From Heterobasidion occidentale (lineage: Eukaryota > Basidiomycota > Agaricomycetes > Russulales > Bondarzewiaceae), in NCBI GenBank assembly GCA_039111635.1, contig JBCAQO010000001.1, positions 3,906,001 through 3,970,000 of the forward strand: DNA of 64,000 bases, read 5' to 3'. Shown in pieces: positions 31,720-44,310 of this stretch. The notes under the pieces were generated by a model. The model ran no database searches, was not told the origin of the DNA, and saw nothing but the letters and a program-made list of their open reading frames with translations. Position 1 is the first letter of the stretch. Each line of letters begins with the position of its first letter. The position numbers and the translations under genes are program-made.

Positions 31720-31909
31720 GCTGCATGATTCTTGTGAATATAAAATCATGTTGTGCTAGATTATCGCATATAATAGCTTTTGTATCATTGTCAGATTACC
31801 CAGCCACGACACAAGATCAAACGGTATTGACGAGCCTCATATATCAAAAATAGGAGGAAAATGTGGAGTCAGCGAACCCAGGGACCGACGATCCTTTATA
31901 TACACGTTT

Positions 31910-34900
31910 CTACAATGCATTGACGGCCTTCGATCTAAGACGTTTTCTGCGCTCTGGAGCGTTGTTGCGTGCATGGCTGCCTGCAGGGACGCTGGGAGCC
32001 GTGTTTGTCACAGAAGCGGTCAGCTGCAACCGTCGTGCGGAGACGCCTGCCACCATAGGGCCACCGGCCTTACCCTCCGCCACTCGTTTCCAGTCCGTCC
32101 AAGTCTTCTCCACCCCAAACCTATCCTCATATTCTGCCGCAAGCTGCCCGAGCAGCGTCTTTCGGCCGCCGCCCTGGAGAAATGCTCGGCTGGTGACGAT
32201 GACCATGCCTTTCTTGCACCGGGTGAGCATGACGTTCATCCGGTTCTCCGAGCGCAGGAAGCCAGGGCCTTTCGACCGAACGGCCGAGACGATCACGTAG
32301 TCCGCCTCGTTGCCTGCAGTCGCAAGAGTGTCAAAGCTAGGCATGGCGATGAAGACGGAATGAAATACCTTGGAAACTGTCAACATTAAAGACGCGATCA
32401 AAGCGCAAGTCGCCCTTCTCCTTCTTCAGCTGCATCGATATGGCCGATCTTTGAGCATCATATGGCGTGATGACACAGAAGTCCGTCTTGTCATAATATT
32501 GATTGACCAATCGCACGATTGTGCGCACTTCTTCCATGTTCTACAGGTCGAATGCATGTTAATGTAAGTGCTGTATTGTATAAACGACCACACACCTTGG
32601 AGCTACTGCCCGACCTCTGTTCCTCTCCTTTGGAAACATCTATGAATTGAATACAACCTGCATCCCTTATATCATGTTTGGAGCGAAGCCTGTTGTCGTA
32701 CACATGTTTGGATATGAAATTGCCCAGGGGCACAGGCATACGATCTATGCAAGTCAATATCACAGAATCGGAGAGTGGATGAGAGACTTACATTGTGTAT
32801 CCAAAAAATAGGCAGTTTCGGAGAGATGCTTGATGTCGAAGATGGTTTCCAGTTTGGCCTGCTCGGCCCCATACGGTGGGACTGTGCGGTGGATGGCTAC
32901 TAAATACACAATGAACCACACACTCAAACAATCACTTACGTTGCTTTGGGTCACCGAAGAAGGAAACTTTGATTAGATCTTTTTTGAACTTGTGGAAGAT
33001 GTGCTGTAAATTCGATAGTCCAGCTCAACCACTTAAATGACAAGGGAAAGGTGCATATTACTTGCCATGAACTCAAACGCGTCGATCTGCGATGCTTCGT
33101 CAATGACAAGCCGCTCCACAGGCAATACAGAGAATGCGCGGCAATTGTGCAACGTTGGATTGGATAGCATACTGAGCGTGCAAAGCACGACAGTGCTTCC
33201 GAGAAGAAGACCCTCAATCGTGACACCAGAGTAATCATCCCTCGGCAGGTCGTCAGAGCGTATGATACGATGCTGAATCTCCTCGTACATTTCTTCATGC
33301 CTGTGAAAACATCATCGAAGGTGACTAAGCTCAAAGGTATGTGAGAAAGATTGATTCATACCATTCAAAATAGAATTCCTTAGATACAATGAGTTTGAAG
33401 TCGATACTTTCCTTAAAGAATTTTTCCGCAATATTCTTGACGCCAACGTTCGATTGGGCAACGACCCACACAGGCTCCTTGTTATTACTCGAACGCTTGA
33501 CAGCTCCCGCTATGGTTGATGTCTTGCCAGTCCCCGGAGGACCTGGAAGACAGACAAATATTGAAGATGAGCAGAGCCTTACAACATAAGGATATCATAC
33601 ACACCGTGCACGATGACTAACGGTTCCTCTGATGACATTGCTTCGATGACTTGCCATTGGGAGTCATTGAACTTGTCTAGGTCGCTACGATGCTGATGAG
33701 ATTGACGCAGGCGTATCATCTTGAGCTCTTCTTTACGACCAGACTTTGGGAACCACAAAAGCTGGATGAAGCTCGAACTCGAACGCAGCTGGGGTTTGCC
33801 TCGCAAAGCATCCAGCAGAAACCAATACTGCGCAAATTCTGCGTTCGTTGGCTCCTCGCGACCATGGACACGGACTGTTTTACAAGACTGTTCCACAGTT
33901 CTGTTGAGTGCGCCGAGGGCCTTCACGGTCGTCTGTTTTCCGATAGCACCCGTTGCTCTTCCATTCTGGAGCACATCGCCGTTTGACGCGATGAATTGTA
34001 CTGAGGTCTATGAGGGACGAGGATTTAATCGTCGCCTGGAATGTTGTTTGCCCCGAACGCACCTGTTCGCTCCTTCTGACGCGAGTCTTGAATCGAGCGT
34101 TCTGCACAACTATGTCGTGGTTCTTCGTGAGTTTGATGTTGTGGAAATCATTCTCTTGGATGAGCGGTTTCATATTGTTCAGCAGCTGAATTCGTTTCAC
34201 CCATTTGTGGAGAATTCGGAGATCCTATGTGAGAATGAGTTAAAGTTGTCGTCATTCCATTGGTAGAGTATGCACTGTTTGGTTCATATAATCGGTCTTC
34301 AACAGCGGGAGACCAAGAAGACTGCCAATTGCACCAGCTGTGCTGCAGAAACTGTCATGAGATACCCGCTGAGTGAAGTGGATACGGGAGAAACTTACAT
34401 GGCTGAGTACCATGCACGGACACAGATATCTGGCTGTGCGTCTTTCCCCTTACCAAGCCGATCCCAGCGCACGTCCACTGCGAGCTGAGATGCGAACTCG
34501 AGGTTCTTGAGCTTGGCCATGACACAACCCGGCGATTTTAGCTTCTCGGAGGTGACGGTAGAAAGGTCCACGCCTTGGACATGAACACCAAGAGAGCCAT
34601 GTATCAAAAATGCAACATATCCCATCTCAAATGCAGCGAAACGTCTATCATGAGCGGACAAAAACAGCGATTTGAGAGCGGAAAGAATCCTATTGGATTT
34701 CAAGAGATGGGCTTCTCTCTTGTCCCAACAAAGATGGAATATTTCGTGCTCCGTGGCAAAAGCGACAGCTATGATTGAACCTGTATCACTGAGCCCGACA
34801 GAAACGCCGAGGACTGATGGAGATAGATCATGAATGGCAGCGACCAGTTCATGAACGGTCTCCAATCGAAAGTATCGGATGTCTGCTCGGTCAGACGCCT

Positions 34901-34940
34901 CAGGAATGTCGTACTGTTGAACGCTAGTCGGGTACATCAT
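31910..34940 (-). CDS. Superfamily 1 (UPF1/DNA2/SMUBP2-like) helicase
   Basis: This is a multi-exon gene read from MMYPTSVQQYDIPEA near 34940. The first 200 residues (HELVAAIHDLSPSVLGVSVG and following) precede the helicase; they look like a degenerate 3'-5' exonuclease fold but I cannot prove it. The helicase core begins with DKFNDSQWQVIEAMSSEEPL, then VIVHGPPGTGKTSTIAGAV across an intron (Walker A, about 33520-33600). VERLVIDEASQID is a DEAS-type motif II near 33100. DFCVITPYDAQRSAI follows, and YVIVSAVRSKGPGFLRSENR with MNVMLTRCKKGMVIV are motifs V and VI. Family members unwind RNA or DNA in decay, translation or repair; the exact role here is not clear. It converges with the ABC-F gene, with a gap of about 190 bp. 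Confidence 0.85.
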
Positions 34941-35630
34941 CGTGGTTGGAGAAAGAGGATGCAGGCTGTTTGCCGCCAAGTCACAGCACCGACTCAATGG
35001 AATGAGGCCAACTATAGCATTCTAGGCGCCCCTCCATATCGATCCCCAAGATTTCAGATGATGCCTATGTTTAGGTAGTGATCGTTGAGCCCCAACTGCA
35101 GCTCCTGGCCGCGAGGCAAGTAGACAGGCGTCGAAGATATCGGCAGATCGGAAGAGACTTATAGAACAGATACCTGTAACCAGGTTCGGAGGTAGTTTGA
35201 GCGGACATTACAGCACCAGGTTAATATGGGAGTCGCCGCGTTCCGCATATGCAACTGTAGAGGCCAAGGAGGAACAAAAAATCTCAATACAGCGGACGTG
35301 AGAAGATGCATAGAGTGACGGACCATATAGACTGATGGTAGTTCTATTCCTGGGTTTCTCTGGGATTCCGTGCATGGTTCGTATGAAGACGTTGGGTGTC
35401 GCGGTATTCACGTACTCGCAGTTTGTAGACTTCTAAGTGCGCGGTCTACCATTGCTTTCTGTTACAAAGGTGAATAAGAAGTTAAGAACAGCGGCTACTA
35501 GGTTATGAGCTGTTTTGAGACATTTGTAGCAAACCTGCATGATTCGTTCGTGAATTGGTCCGTGAGAGTCTCCATTTTGGGATCGACCGTCCTCGACGTG
35601 AGCTGCAGCGAGAGCGCTGGACGATGCATC
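34941..35630. other. Divergent intergenic region between helicase and ARP5
   Basis: About 690 bp should hold the promoters of both divergent genes. No gene or clear motif was found. Confidence 0.45.
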
Positions 35631-38600
35631 ATGGCCACTGAACTCAACGTTACGCGCCTCCCAATTCCCTCTTTGCCCACCATTCCCACTCCCTCATCCT
35701 ACGACCCCCATCGCGGTGCACACACGCCCCTCATCATCGATAATGGCGCGACCAACCTGCGCTTCGGCTTCTCTACGGACGATGCGCCCCGCACCGCGAT
35801 CAATGCCGTCGCGAAATTCAAGGAGCGCAAGCAGGGGCGCCAGCTGCTCCTCTTTGGTGACGCCATTGATGCCGAGAGCGGCGCGCGGGGCCAGCTGAGG
35901 ACGCCCTGGGAGGGTGACGTGCTGCTCAACTTCGACGCGCTGGTGAGTCCTCACACCTCGATTCAGATGTTTTGTGAGCGCGTGAGAGGGGTGTCGTTGA
36001 GTGCGAATTAACGAAGGTGCGCTTTTTGCTCTGGTTGGGCGTCGACTAGGAACATGCGCTGGACTATGCATTTATACAACTTGGAATCGACACACCGACC
36101 GTTGAGCACCCCGTCCTCATGACCGAGCGCCTCGCGTCTCCATTGCACTCGCGAGCCCGTACGTCCTATTCCTTCGCTCATACACAAAACAACTGAGCAC
36201 CCGATCTGCTTCTTCAGTCACATCTGAGCTTATGTTCGAGCTCTACTCTGTTCCCTCTCTCACATACGCCGTTGACTCCGTCATGTCCTTCTACCACAAC
36301 AACCTCCCGACGCCTCTCTCCGCTCCATTCACTACCGACGGTCTCATCGTCTCTTTTAACACCGCCTCGACCTCCGTGATACCCGTCCTCGACGGGAAAG
36401 GTATCATGAGCCAGGCAAAACGGTGCGTGCTTTGTCTCATTGAGGTCGCTTCGGGCCCCGCGATTCGGAAAGCAGCGTGTGTGGGAATGACTGCCATGGC
36501 CCTCACGAAGCCCCTCACCTGAGGAGTCTCACTTGATATATAATCCAACACGGCCGAATTTGGTCTCCAAAGCTATCACAGGCCTCGCACAGTCGTACAA
36601 TCGTTTCTAGTTTCACTGAATCGCGGGGCTTGAAAGCTTTGATATCAGCTCTCATATCAGCTCTTCATATGTGGGCTTAAGAATGAACATTTGCTCGCAT
36701 ATAGGATACCGTGGGGCGCACAGCAGGCGACTGACTACCTCCTCAAGCTCATCCAGCTAAAATACCCCACATTCACTACGCGTGTTCCACCCTCTCAAAC
36801 AAACGTACGCCTCCTTATCCTCGCGAATTCACCTATCCCGTCCCCTTTTTCCCTCTCTCCCTCTCTCGCTCTAACGAGTCTCACATGTAGTGGATGCTCC
36901 AAACTTTTTGCGAAGTCGCCCCAGACTACACCGCGCTCTTGCGGCGCCTGCGCGACCCGGCCGCACTCCGCGCTGCCGAGCGCATCATCCAGTTCCCATT
37001 CGCCGTCCCTGTCGCAGACGAGAAGTCCGCCGAGGAGGTCGCGCGCGCGCAGGAGAAGCGGCGCGAGCAGGGGCGCAAGCTCCAGGAGATCGCCGCCAAG
37101 GCGCGGCTCGACAAGGCGCGTGCATATACGCGGCGCACCTGAGCGATGCCGACACTGACTGTTCCCTCTCATCCCCTGTACACGGCCCGCCGTGTCGTCG
37201 CGTCCCGTGGCAACAGTTGGTGCAGAAGGAGAATGATCTGCAGTACTTGACAAACCTGAAAGAGCGCAAGGAGGAAGAGACGAAGCGCGAGTGGCAGGTG
37301 CGTAGCATACACCCACATCTACGTATAAGAGCGTATCTGACTATATGTCGATGCAACACGGAAGATGTCTTTGCAATCGGAGGGCTTCAGCGACGATGCC
37401 GCTCTGGACCAATCTATCAAGAAACTCGAGGCTGACCTCAAAAAGGCGCGCAAGAAAGAGGCGGAGGGCGACGACGTCGTCGTTCGTACCACTTCCTGAC
37501 ACCCGTCACATGGCAGCCTGTGTAGCTCTCACACATATTTTGTCAACAGGAGGAGCCGTCCTTCCCGCTCGTCGATGTTCCCGACGCAGAAGTACGTCCC
37601 TCCCCAATTTTCTGCATGCACCTCGCCGAAGCATTCTTATTGATTTCTCCCATTTTTTTCTGGTCTGCACCAAAGCTCGACGAAGAGGGCATCAAGGAGA
37701 AGCGCAAGCAGAAAATGATGAAGGCCGGGTTCGAAGCGCGGGCGCGGGCGCGGCGCGAGAAGGAACGAGAGCGCGAGGAGCGCGCGGCGGAGGAGCAGCG
37801 GGAGCTCGAGGAGCGCGAGCGCGATCTCGCCGGGTGGGCAGGCAAGCTGCGCAAAGAACAGGAGGTGCGTCACTCCTTCCTTGCCGTATGATTTTTGGCA
37901 CAGTTGACACCTGCGCCTCAGACGATCATCAGCCGCATCAAGGAGCGCAGCAGGCGCAAGGTCGCACTCACGGATCGGAAGAGCGCGGCGAGCCAGGCGC
38001 GCATGAAGAGCATCGCAAGTCTCGCGGCGGACGACCGCGTGTCGAAGAAGCGAAGAAAGGGCGGAGGCGGTCAGCGCCATCCTCTCCTCTCAACGCATCG
38101 TTTACCACATCCACTAACATCTCTGATTCGTAGAGGACAATTTTGGTGCAGACGATGCCGACTGGGCAATCTATCGCAAAATCGTGCGTTCACTCGTCGC
38201 TCTATCCACGGCTTTCTTCGGCCTGCTGAGGCGCACACTCGCAGAACACGACCGCGCCCTCGTCGGACGAGGAGGATGATATAGCGCAGCTGCAGACCAT
38301 AGAGACGAAGCTGCTCGCGCACGACCCGACGTTCGACGCCCGACACACGCACGCGGCGATCACTAGCCAGCGCTCAGCACTCATTTCCGCCTTTCGGCCC
38401 CAGTACGACGATGGCGACGTCGAGGGTGCGCATTCGGCCCTTGCGTGCTTTTGTGATCGATCATCCCTCTCTATTGGCTGATCTGCATGCAGGCAATACC
38501 CGGATCCATCTCTCCGCCGAGCGGTGGCGCGTCGCCGAGGCCTGGTTCTCCCCAAATATGGCAGGCGTCGACTCAGCCGGGCTCGGCGAAGTCCTTCAAA

Positions 38601-39005
38601 ACGTCCTCAGCACCTTCTCGCTCTCCGAGCGCGGGCGACTCGTGCAGGTAACCCCCCTCCTTCCTTCCTCCCCTCCGCGCTCGCCCAACCCATACCACTG
38701 ACTGACCGGACACTGACCGTTTGCGATAACCACAGAACGTCTTCCTCACCGGCCAGCCCGCGTCGCTCCCCGGCCTCGCCGACCGTCTGCACGCGACCCT
38801 CCGCCCGATTCTCCCGCCCGAGATGCCGCTCGCGCTCGCGCGCGCGGCGGACCCCGGGCTCGACGCTTGGCGTGGCATGGCTGCATTCGCGCGCACAAAC
38901 GCGTTTGCGCGCGTCGGCGTGTCGCGCGCTGAGTATGACGAGTGGGGCGGCGAGCGTGTGCGCCGGTGGTGGGGCGGGAACTGGAACGCCAGCGTGGCGG
39001 AGTAA
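35631..39005 (+). CDS. ARP5: Actin-related protein 5, INO80 remodeller subunit
   Basis: This gene has about 15 small exons. It starts MATELNVTRL. The actin phosphate-loop region is PLIIDNGATNLRFGFSTDD, followed by HPVLMTERLASP, SELMFELYSVPSLTYAVDSV and the second nucleotide-binding segment, LIVSFNTASTSVIPVLDGKG. A long charged helical insertion follows (KEREREERAAEEQRELEER, ISRIKERSRRKVALTDRK), which is characteristic of Arp5 and absent from actin. The C-terminal actin part resumes with ALISAFRPQYDDGD, NTRIHLSAERWRVAEAWF, GQPASLPGLADRL and WRGMAAFARTNAF, ending SVAE. Arp5 with Ies6 couples INO80 ATP hydrolysis to nucleosome sliding in the nucleus. The last exons are very GC-rich. Confidence 0.93.
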
Positions 39006-39452
39006 TCTCACCGAGTAAAACGTGTGGGTTGCGTGTCGCCGCGCGGGTTTGAGTCGAGTGCGATGGTGTTTATATGATTTCTCGCCTGTGCACATGTACT
39101 CTACTATGTAGGATTTGCGCTGTCGTCGTCGTTGCTTTTCTTGTTTGTTTTCTTACTTTTGGGACCGCGACGGGTGGATACGGAAGTGTCCTTGGCATGC
39201 ATTACAGATGTACGAATTGAAGAAGACCTAGGTAAGCTGCAGGAGATGGAGACGGGACACGACAACATGCAGAGGGTGGGGGAGCAGGGGTACGACAACA
39301 AAACGGGGCCTCCAGCTGACCCCGGGAGTGCGCACGACGTGAAGCGATACGGAGTGCATATGTACAGGGGTACACGAAGCCCAGCATCGACGAATGACGA
39401 GAGGAGAGACCGACAGCGGAAGGAGGCACGCGACGCGCGGTCGTGGCCAGAT
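39006..39452. other. Intergenic between convergent ARP5 and Sec4 genes
   Basis: About 450 bp contains the 3' untranslated regions of both genes. No additional gene is seen. Confidence 0.5.
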
Positions 39453-40456
<1,004 letters not shown>

Positions 40457-41102
40457 TGTGGGCGGCGTGCGGGACCTAATGAACAAACACGGTCGACGAC
40501 GAAGGGCATTTGGGGAGGGGAGGGGGACGTACTGGACAGCGTTGGCGGCGTTGCACTGACGGTCTCGTCACCGTCACGCACCCTTCCCCTTCTCCATCTT
40601 TCAAACACCGCTCGAGGCACTCTCCCGCTTTTATTGCGTAATATATGTTTCTGCCTATTTTTCTCAACACCGCGCACTCCGCCGGGGGCTCGAGTTCACT
40701 CGCCATGACAAGACCACAAGCAGAGCAGATCATCGAGAAAAATGGTCCCTCGATGCAAATGATATGTCGCAGTACGACCCCGGCCAGATTCAGCATTTAC
40801 ACGCAATGAATGCTTATACCACGTATTCCTGTGAATCATGCAGAACGTCCTCCTGGATTTCCATCCTCCTCCCCACATTGCCCCAACAAGTCGCCCCACT
40901 ACCCATTGTTTGATATTCTACGCACGCCACATGATTTTTACCTAAGTAAGTGTTCGTCCGGAGCTACTCTTTTAGCAACTCTGAATGCAGACCCCTCTTG
41001 TTCGCCTCCAGTCGTGACTCCATGATAATTTCGTGGCTCATGTTTCATCCTGATAATCAGCGTAATGTCATTGAATCTCAAAAGTGAAGGGATCGAAGAG
41101 GT
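40457..41102. other. Intergenic: Sec4 promoter and 3' end of the ABC transporter
   Basis: About 650 bp contains no recognised gene. A pyrimidine-rich, CT-rich tract lies near 40560-40600, just upstream of the Sec4 start. Confidence 0.45.
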
Positions 41103-43967
41103 TCATAGAAACGCCTCGGCTTGCATGCGCCACAAGCGCGCATACTCGCCCTCGCGCTTCATCAGTTCGTTGTGCGTCCCCACCTCCACGATGGCCGCAT
41201 CGTTCATGTATCTGCTCCCGACGCGATCAGCAATCCCCCGCCGATTCAGACGTCAAGCAGAGCGGTGACTCACAGTATGATGTCGGCATGGCGCGTCAGA
41301 TTACCGAATCGATGTGTCGAGAAGACCATCGTTTTGTTCCCCCTAAGCTCGCGCAGTCGCGCGAATAGATCTGCGAAAGTCCATATGAGGAAACTTGGAT
41401 GAGAATCCTGACCGATCCCTCCATTCACTCACCGTGTTCGGCTGTGGGATCCAGTGACGCACTCGGCTCGTCAAATAATAGAAGGCCGACCTTCGGGTCC
41501 GAAACGGAAGAGCGCATGAACGTCCGAGACCTACATACCCAACATCAACCGATCACCCAAGCCCACCCGACGATCAGAAAAAGAGGACCAACACACAACC
41601 AAGAAAATGAAATCTCACACTGCAAGCCGTTGCATCTGGCCCCCACTCAGCATCACCTTGTTCGGCGTGTCACCGTTCAAAAAGCTCCGCACACTCCCGT
41701 ACTCCACTGGCCGCCCGAACAGCGTCTGCGTGCCCTCTGGCAGCGTCGAGTACACGTCGCGCACTGGTCGCTCGAGGTACGTGTCGAACCCTTCCGGTAG
41801 GCGCTCTATGAACTCGAGCGCACCGCCGAGACGCGCAGCCTCGCGGACCTTATCTTCATCCGGCACACACTCTGGATCCCCAAGAGCGATGTTGTCCCTG
41901 ATCTAGCATTTCACACATCAGCCTCTGTGCGACGACAGGAAGCGAACAAGAGCAAGACGCACGGACAGAGGGAAGTGGGTGTAATCTTGGAACAGGATCG
42001 CCATCGCGCGCCGCAGGTCGGCCAGTCGCAATGTCTTGATATCTTTTCCGTCGAGAAGGATCTCGCCCTCTGTCGGGTCGTATATGCGCGCGACCAGCTT
42101 CAGGATCGTGCTTTTCCCAGAGCCGTTCGCGCCTACGATGACCTGCGCGTGAGTCACCGTTAGGGCCGACATTCTCGCGCGTCGGGAATGGAGGACCACT
42201 CACACAGAGCTGGCCTGGCTCCATCTTGAACGAGACATCTCGAAGCGCATGATCATCGCTCCCGGCGTACTGGAACGAAACGTGCCTACAACCCCCACGT
42301 CTAAAGTCAGCGGCCCCCGCTACTCCATGGATCTCACACGGAAGCATACCTGAACTCCAAGGAGATGCCGGCACGGATAGTCTGTGGGTCTTCAGGAAAC
42401 GGCACGCTTCCATCTTGTATTCTGTTTGGAATATTGGCAACTTCGTACAGCTGACGCAGGCTCGACAGGCGCTGTGAAACAGATCCGACCTGGCTCAAAA
42501 ACTGCGTGATCGTCGCTGAGAAGGACAACGACGTTTGTTGGATCAGACTCAGAGACGCAAGGGAGAGTGGAATGGAGGTAGGGTATTGGACGGCTCGGAG
42601 CGTAAACACAATCTGGACAGAATTTCACAGGAGTTAACGAGTGGTAGTGATGAACAAACTGTGTCGAACGGGCGTACCTGAGGCAGCGCGCTTAACGGTT
42701 CACGAAGCAAACTGATGAAGTTGTTCGAATGTCGAATTTTCCACTCGTTGTACAGACTCCAAAAGTCTCCGCCTCTGTCACCGAGCCTGCCCGTGAGCTC
42801 CCGATATTCTGAGATGCGTGTTAACACTCCAACACATTTACAAAAGTGAGGAGCACTTACGTGCCGTGAGGCTATCGGTAAGATTGCCTGCGACAAGCTC
42901 TTTGCGATGGCGGTCGCCAGTGAGGAGCTTCTTCAGCCCCTCGCTCTTTACAAAGTCTTCATCAGCAGCCGTGGCCGCCCAAACTGTGTAGACCGTCAAT
43001 AGAAAGCCAAAGCTGGTCCCAACGAAAAAAATCGCACGGCGTACCTCCAGTCACAAAGTTCATTGGCTCAGACTTGAATAGCATCAAGATCTGCTCCGCG
43101 AAGCACAAAATCGCGAGCAGCGGCCCGTCGCGCTGCTCCCTCAAGACCGAGATCAACACGGTGACCTGCGAGAGAAGCTTGACGAGCACGGACCCGACGC
43201 CGACCAAGCTATTCACCGCCGTCCACGCGATGCTACTCCGGCCCGTCGGCAAGACCGAGTCAACGTGTTCAGAGACGACAGGATCCTCCCAGGTGGGCAC
43301 ATCGAGCCTCGCCATCGCGTGGAACGTGTGCACAGAGTAATATCGCCTGATGCGTCCATTCAGGATCGCGGTCAGTCGTTGGCGGAAGTTGCCCAATATG
43401 CGGGATATGAGAGAGGCAAGGACGTGGCCGCCTGCGATGCGGATGAGTGCCTCTTTGTCAACAACTCTGTTCTCTACGGCGGTCTGCACCTAAATAATGA
43501 CCCCGCGATGACACGTTAGGGCACGTCACTATTGACGTCTGAAGCAACAACCAACACACTTACGATGTTCAAGAGCTGCCCCGAGTACCTTTGAATTCGC
43601 GCGTCACTATCACGAACGATCCATGCAAGCCAACCAAAGCCAATGCTCACCACAACTTCATAGCAGGTATCAGCGCAAGCAAAAACACCACTATCCCATA
43701 CATGGCCAGTATATGCCATGACGCCTCCCCCACATCCTTCATCGTCCTCCAGAAATACGGCATATCCTGCAGCATGCCTGCGTACATCTCCGCGTTCAGC
43801 AGCCACGAGTGGGGCACATATGCCAGCAGACTGCGCCGCTCGCGCCGGATGTACAGGTCCCAGACGCCGATCTTGACGTGCTCGACGTTCGTCGCATCGT
43901 TCGGGTCGAACGCGCCTTCGACGGTCGTGTGTCCGCCGCGCCGCCGACGAGGTCCTTTCCGGGCCAT
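41103..43967 (-). CDS. ABC exporter half-transporter (type IV fold) with an insertion in the nucleotide-binding domain
   Basis: The start is MARKGPRRRRGGHTT at 43967. Hydrophobic segments include ILAMYGIVVFLLALIPAMKL, the region GGHVLASLISRILGNFRQRL, and LLAILCFAEQILMLF, which form the membrane domain. The nucleotide-binding domain begins HVSFQYAGSDDHALRDVSF, then VIVGANGSGKSTILKLV (Walker A) and AILFQDYTHFPLS (Q loop). After FDTYLERPVRDVYSTLPEGT comes an extra stretch of about 30 residues (LFGRPVEYGSVRSFLNGDT) before the signature LSGGQMQRLA. Walker B, LLLFDEPSASLDP, sits just after an intron, and the H loop is MVFSTHRFGNL. One membrane domain plus one nucleotide-binding domain implies a dimer. 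The substrate is unknown. Confidence 0.88.
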
Positions 43968-44310
43968 CGTGTCCGAGCAAGTTGGGTGAAGAGTGTGTGA
44001 GACGGTTCGTGAGTTGAGGTGGCCTAACCGGTTCGGAAGCAGAATGGTCTTGCTCGCTGTTGACGAGATGGTGGGGAACGGAAGGAAAGGGCTATTGTGG
44101 CCCACTCGCACGCATGCTGATATTATACTAGGATTTAGAGTTGACGCGTTGGCGTTCAAGTGGGCCTCAGCGCTCGAGGTCGGACTTCGAGGAAAGTCAT
44201 GAGACTGAGTAATGAGAACGGTAACGCTGCGCAGTTACTGCGAGTCCTCAATTTATACATAAGACACGTATGCAAACACCATAGCGCTACAAAAGACAAC
44301 CCCGCTCGCC
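43968..44310. other. Intergenic: ABC transporter promoter
   Basis: About 340 bp before the transporter start. Nothing else was recognised. Confidence 0.45.

Noticed and set aside
36795..38080. Several long antisense ORFs across ARP5 (for example 36795-37316 and 37637-38080)
   Set aside because: They are mirror frames of GC-rich, charged ARP5 exons, and the sense strand carries the actin-fold motifs.
38524..39095. Arg/Ala/Ser-rich ORFs of over 160 codons on both strands
   Set aside because: These are GC-rich off-frame readings of the last ARP5 exons.
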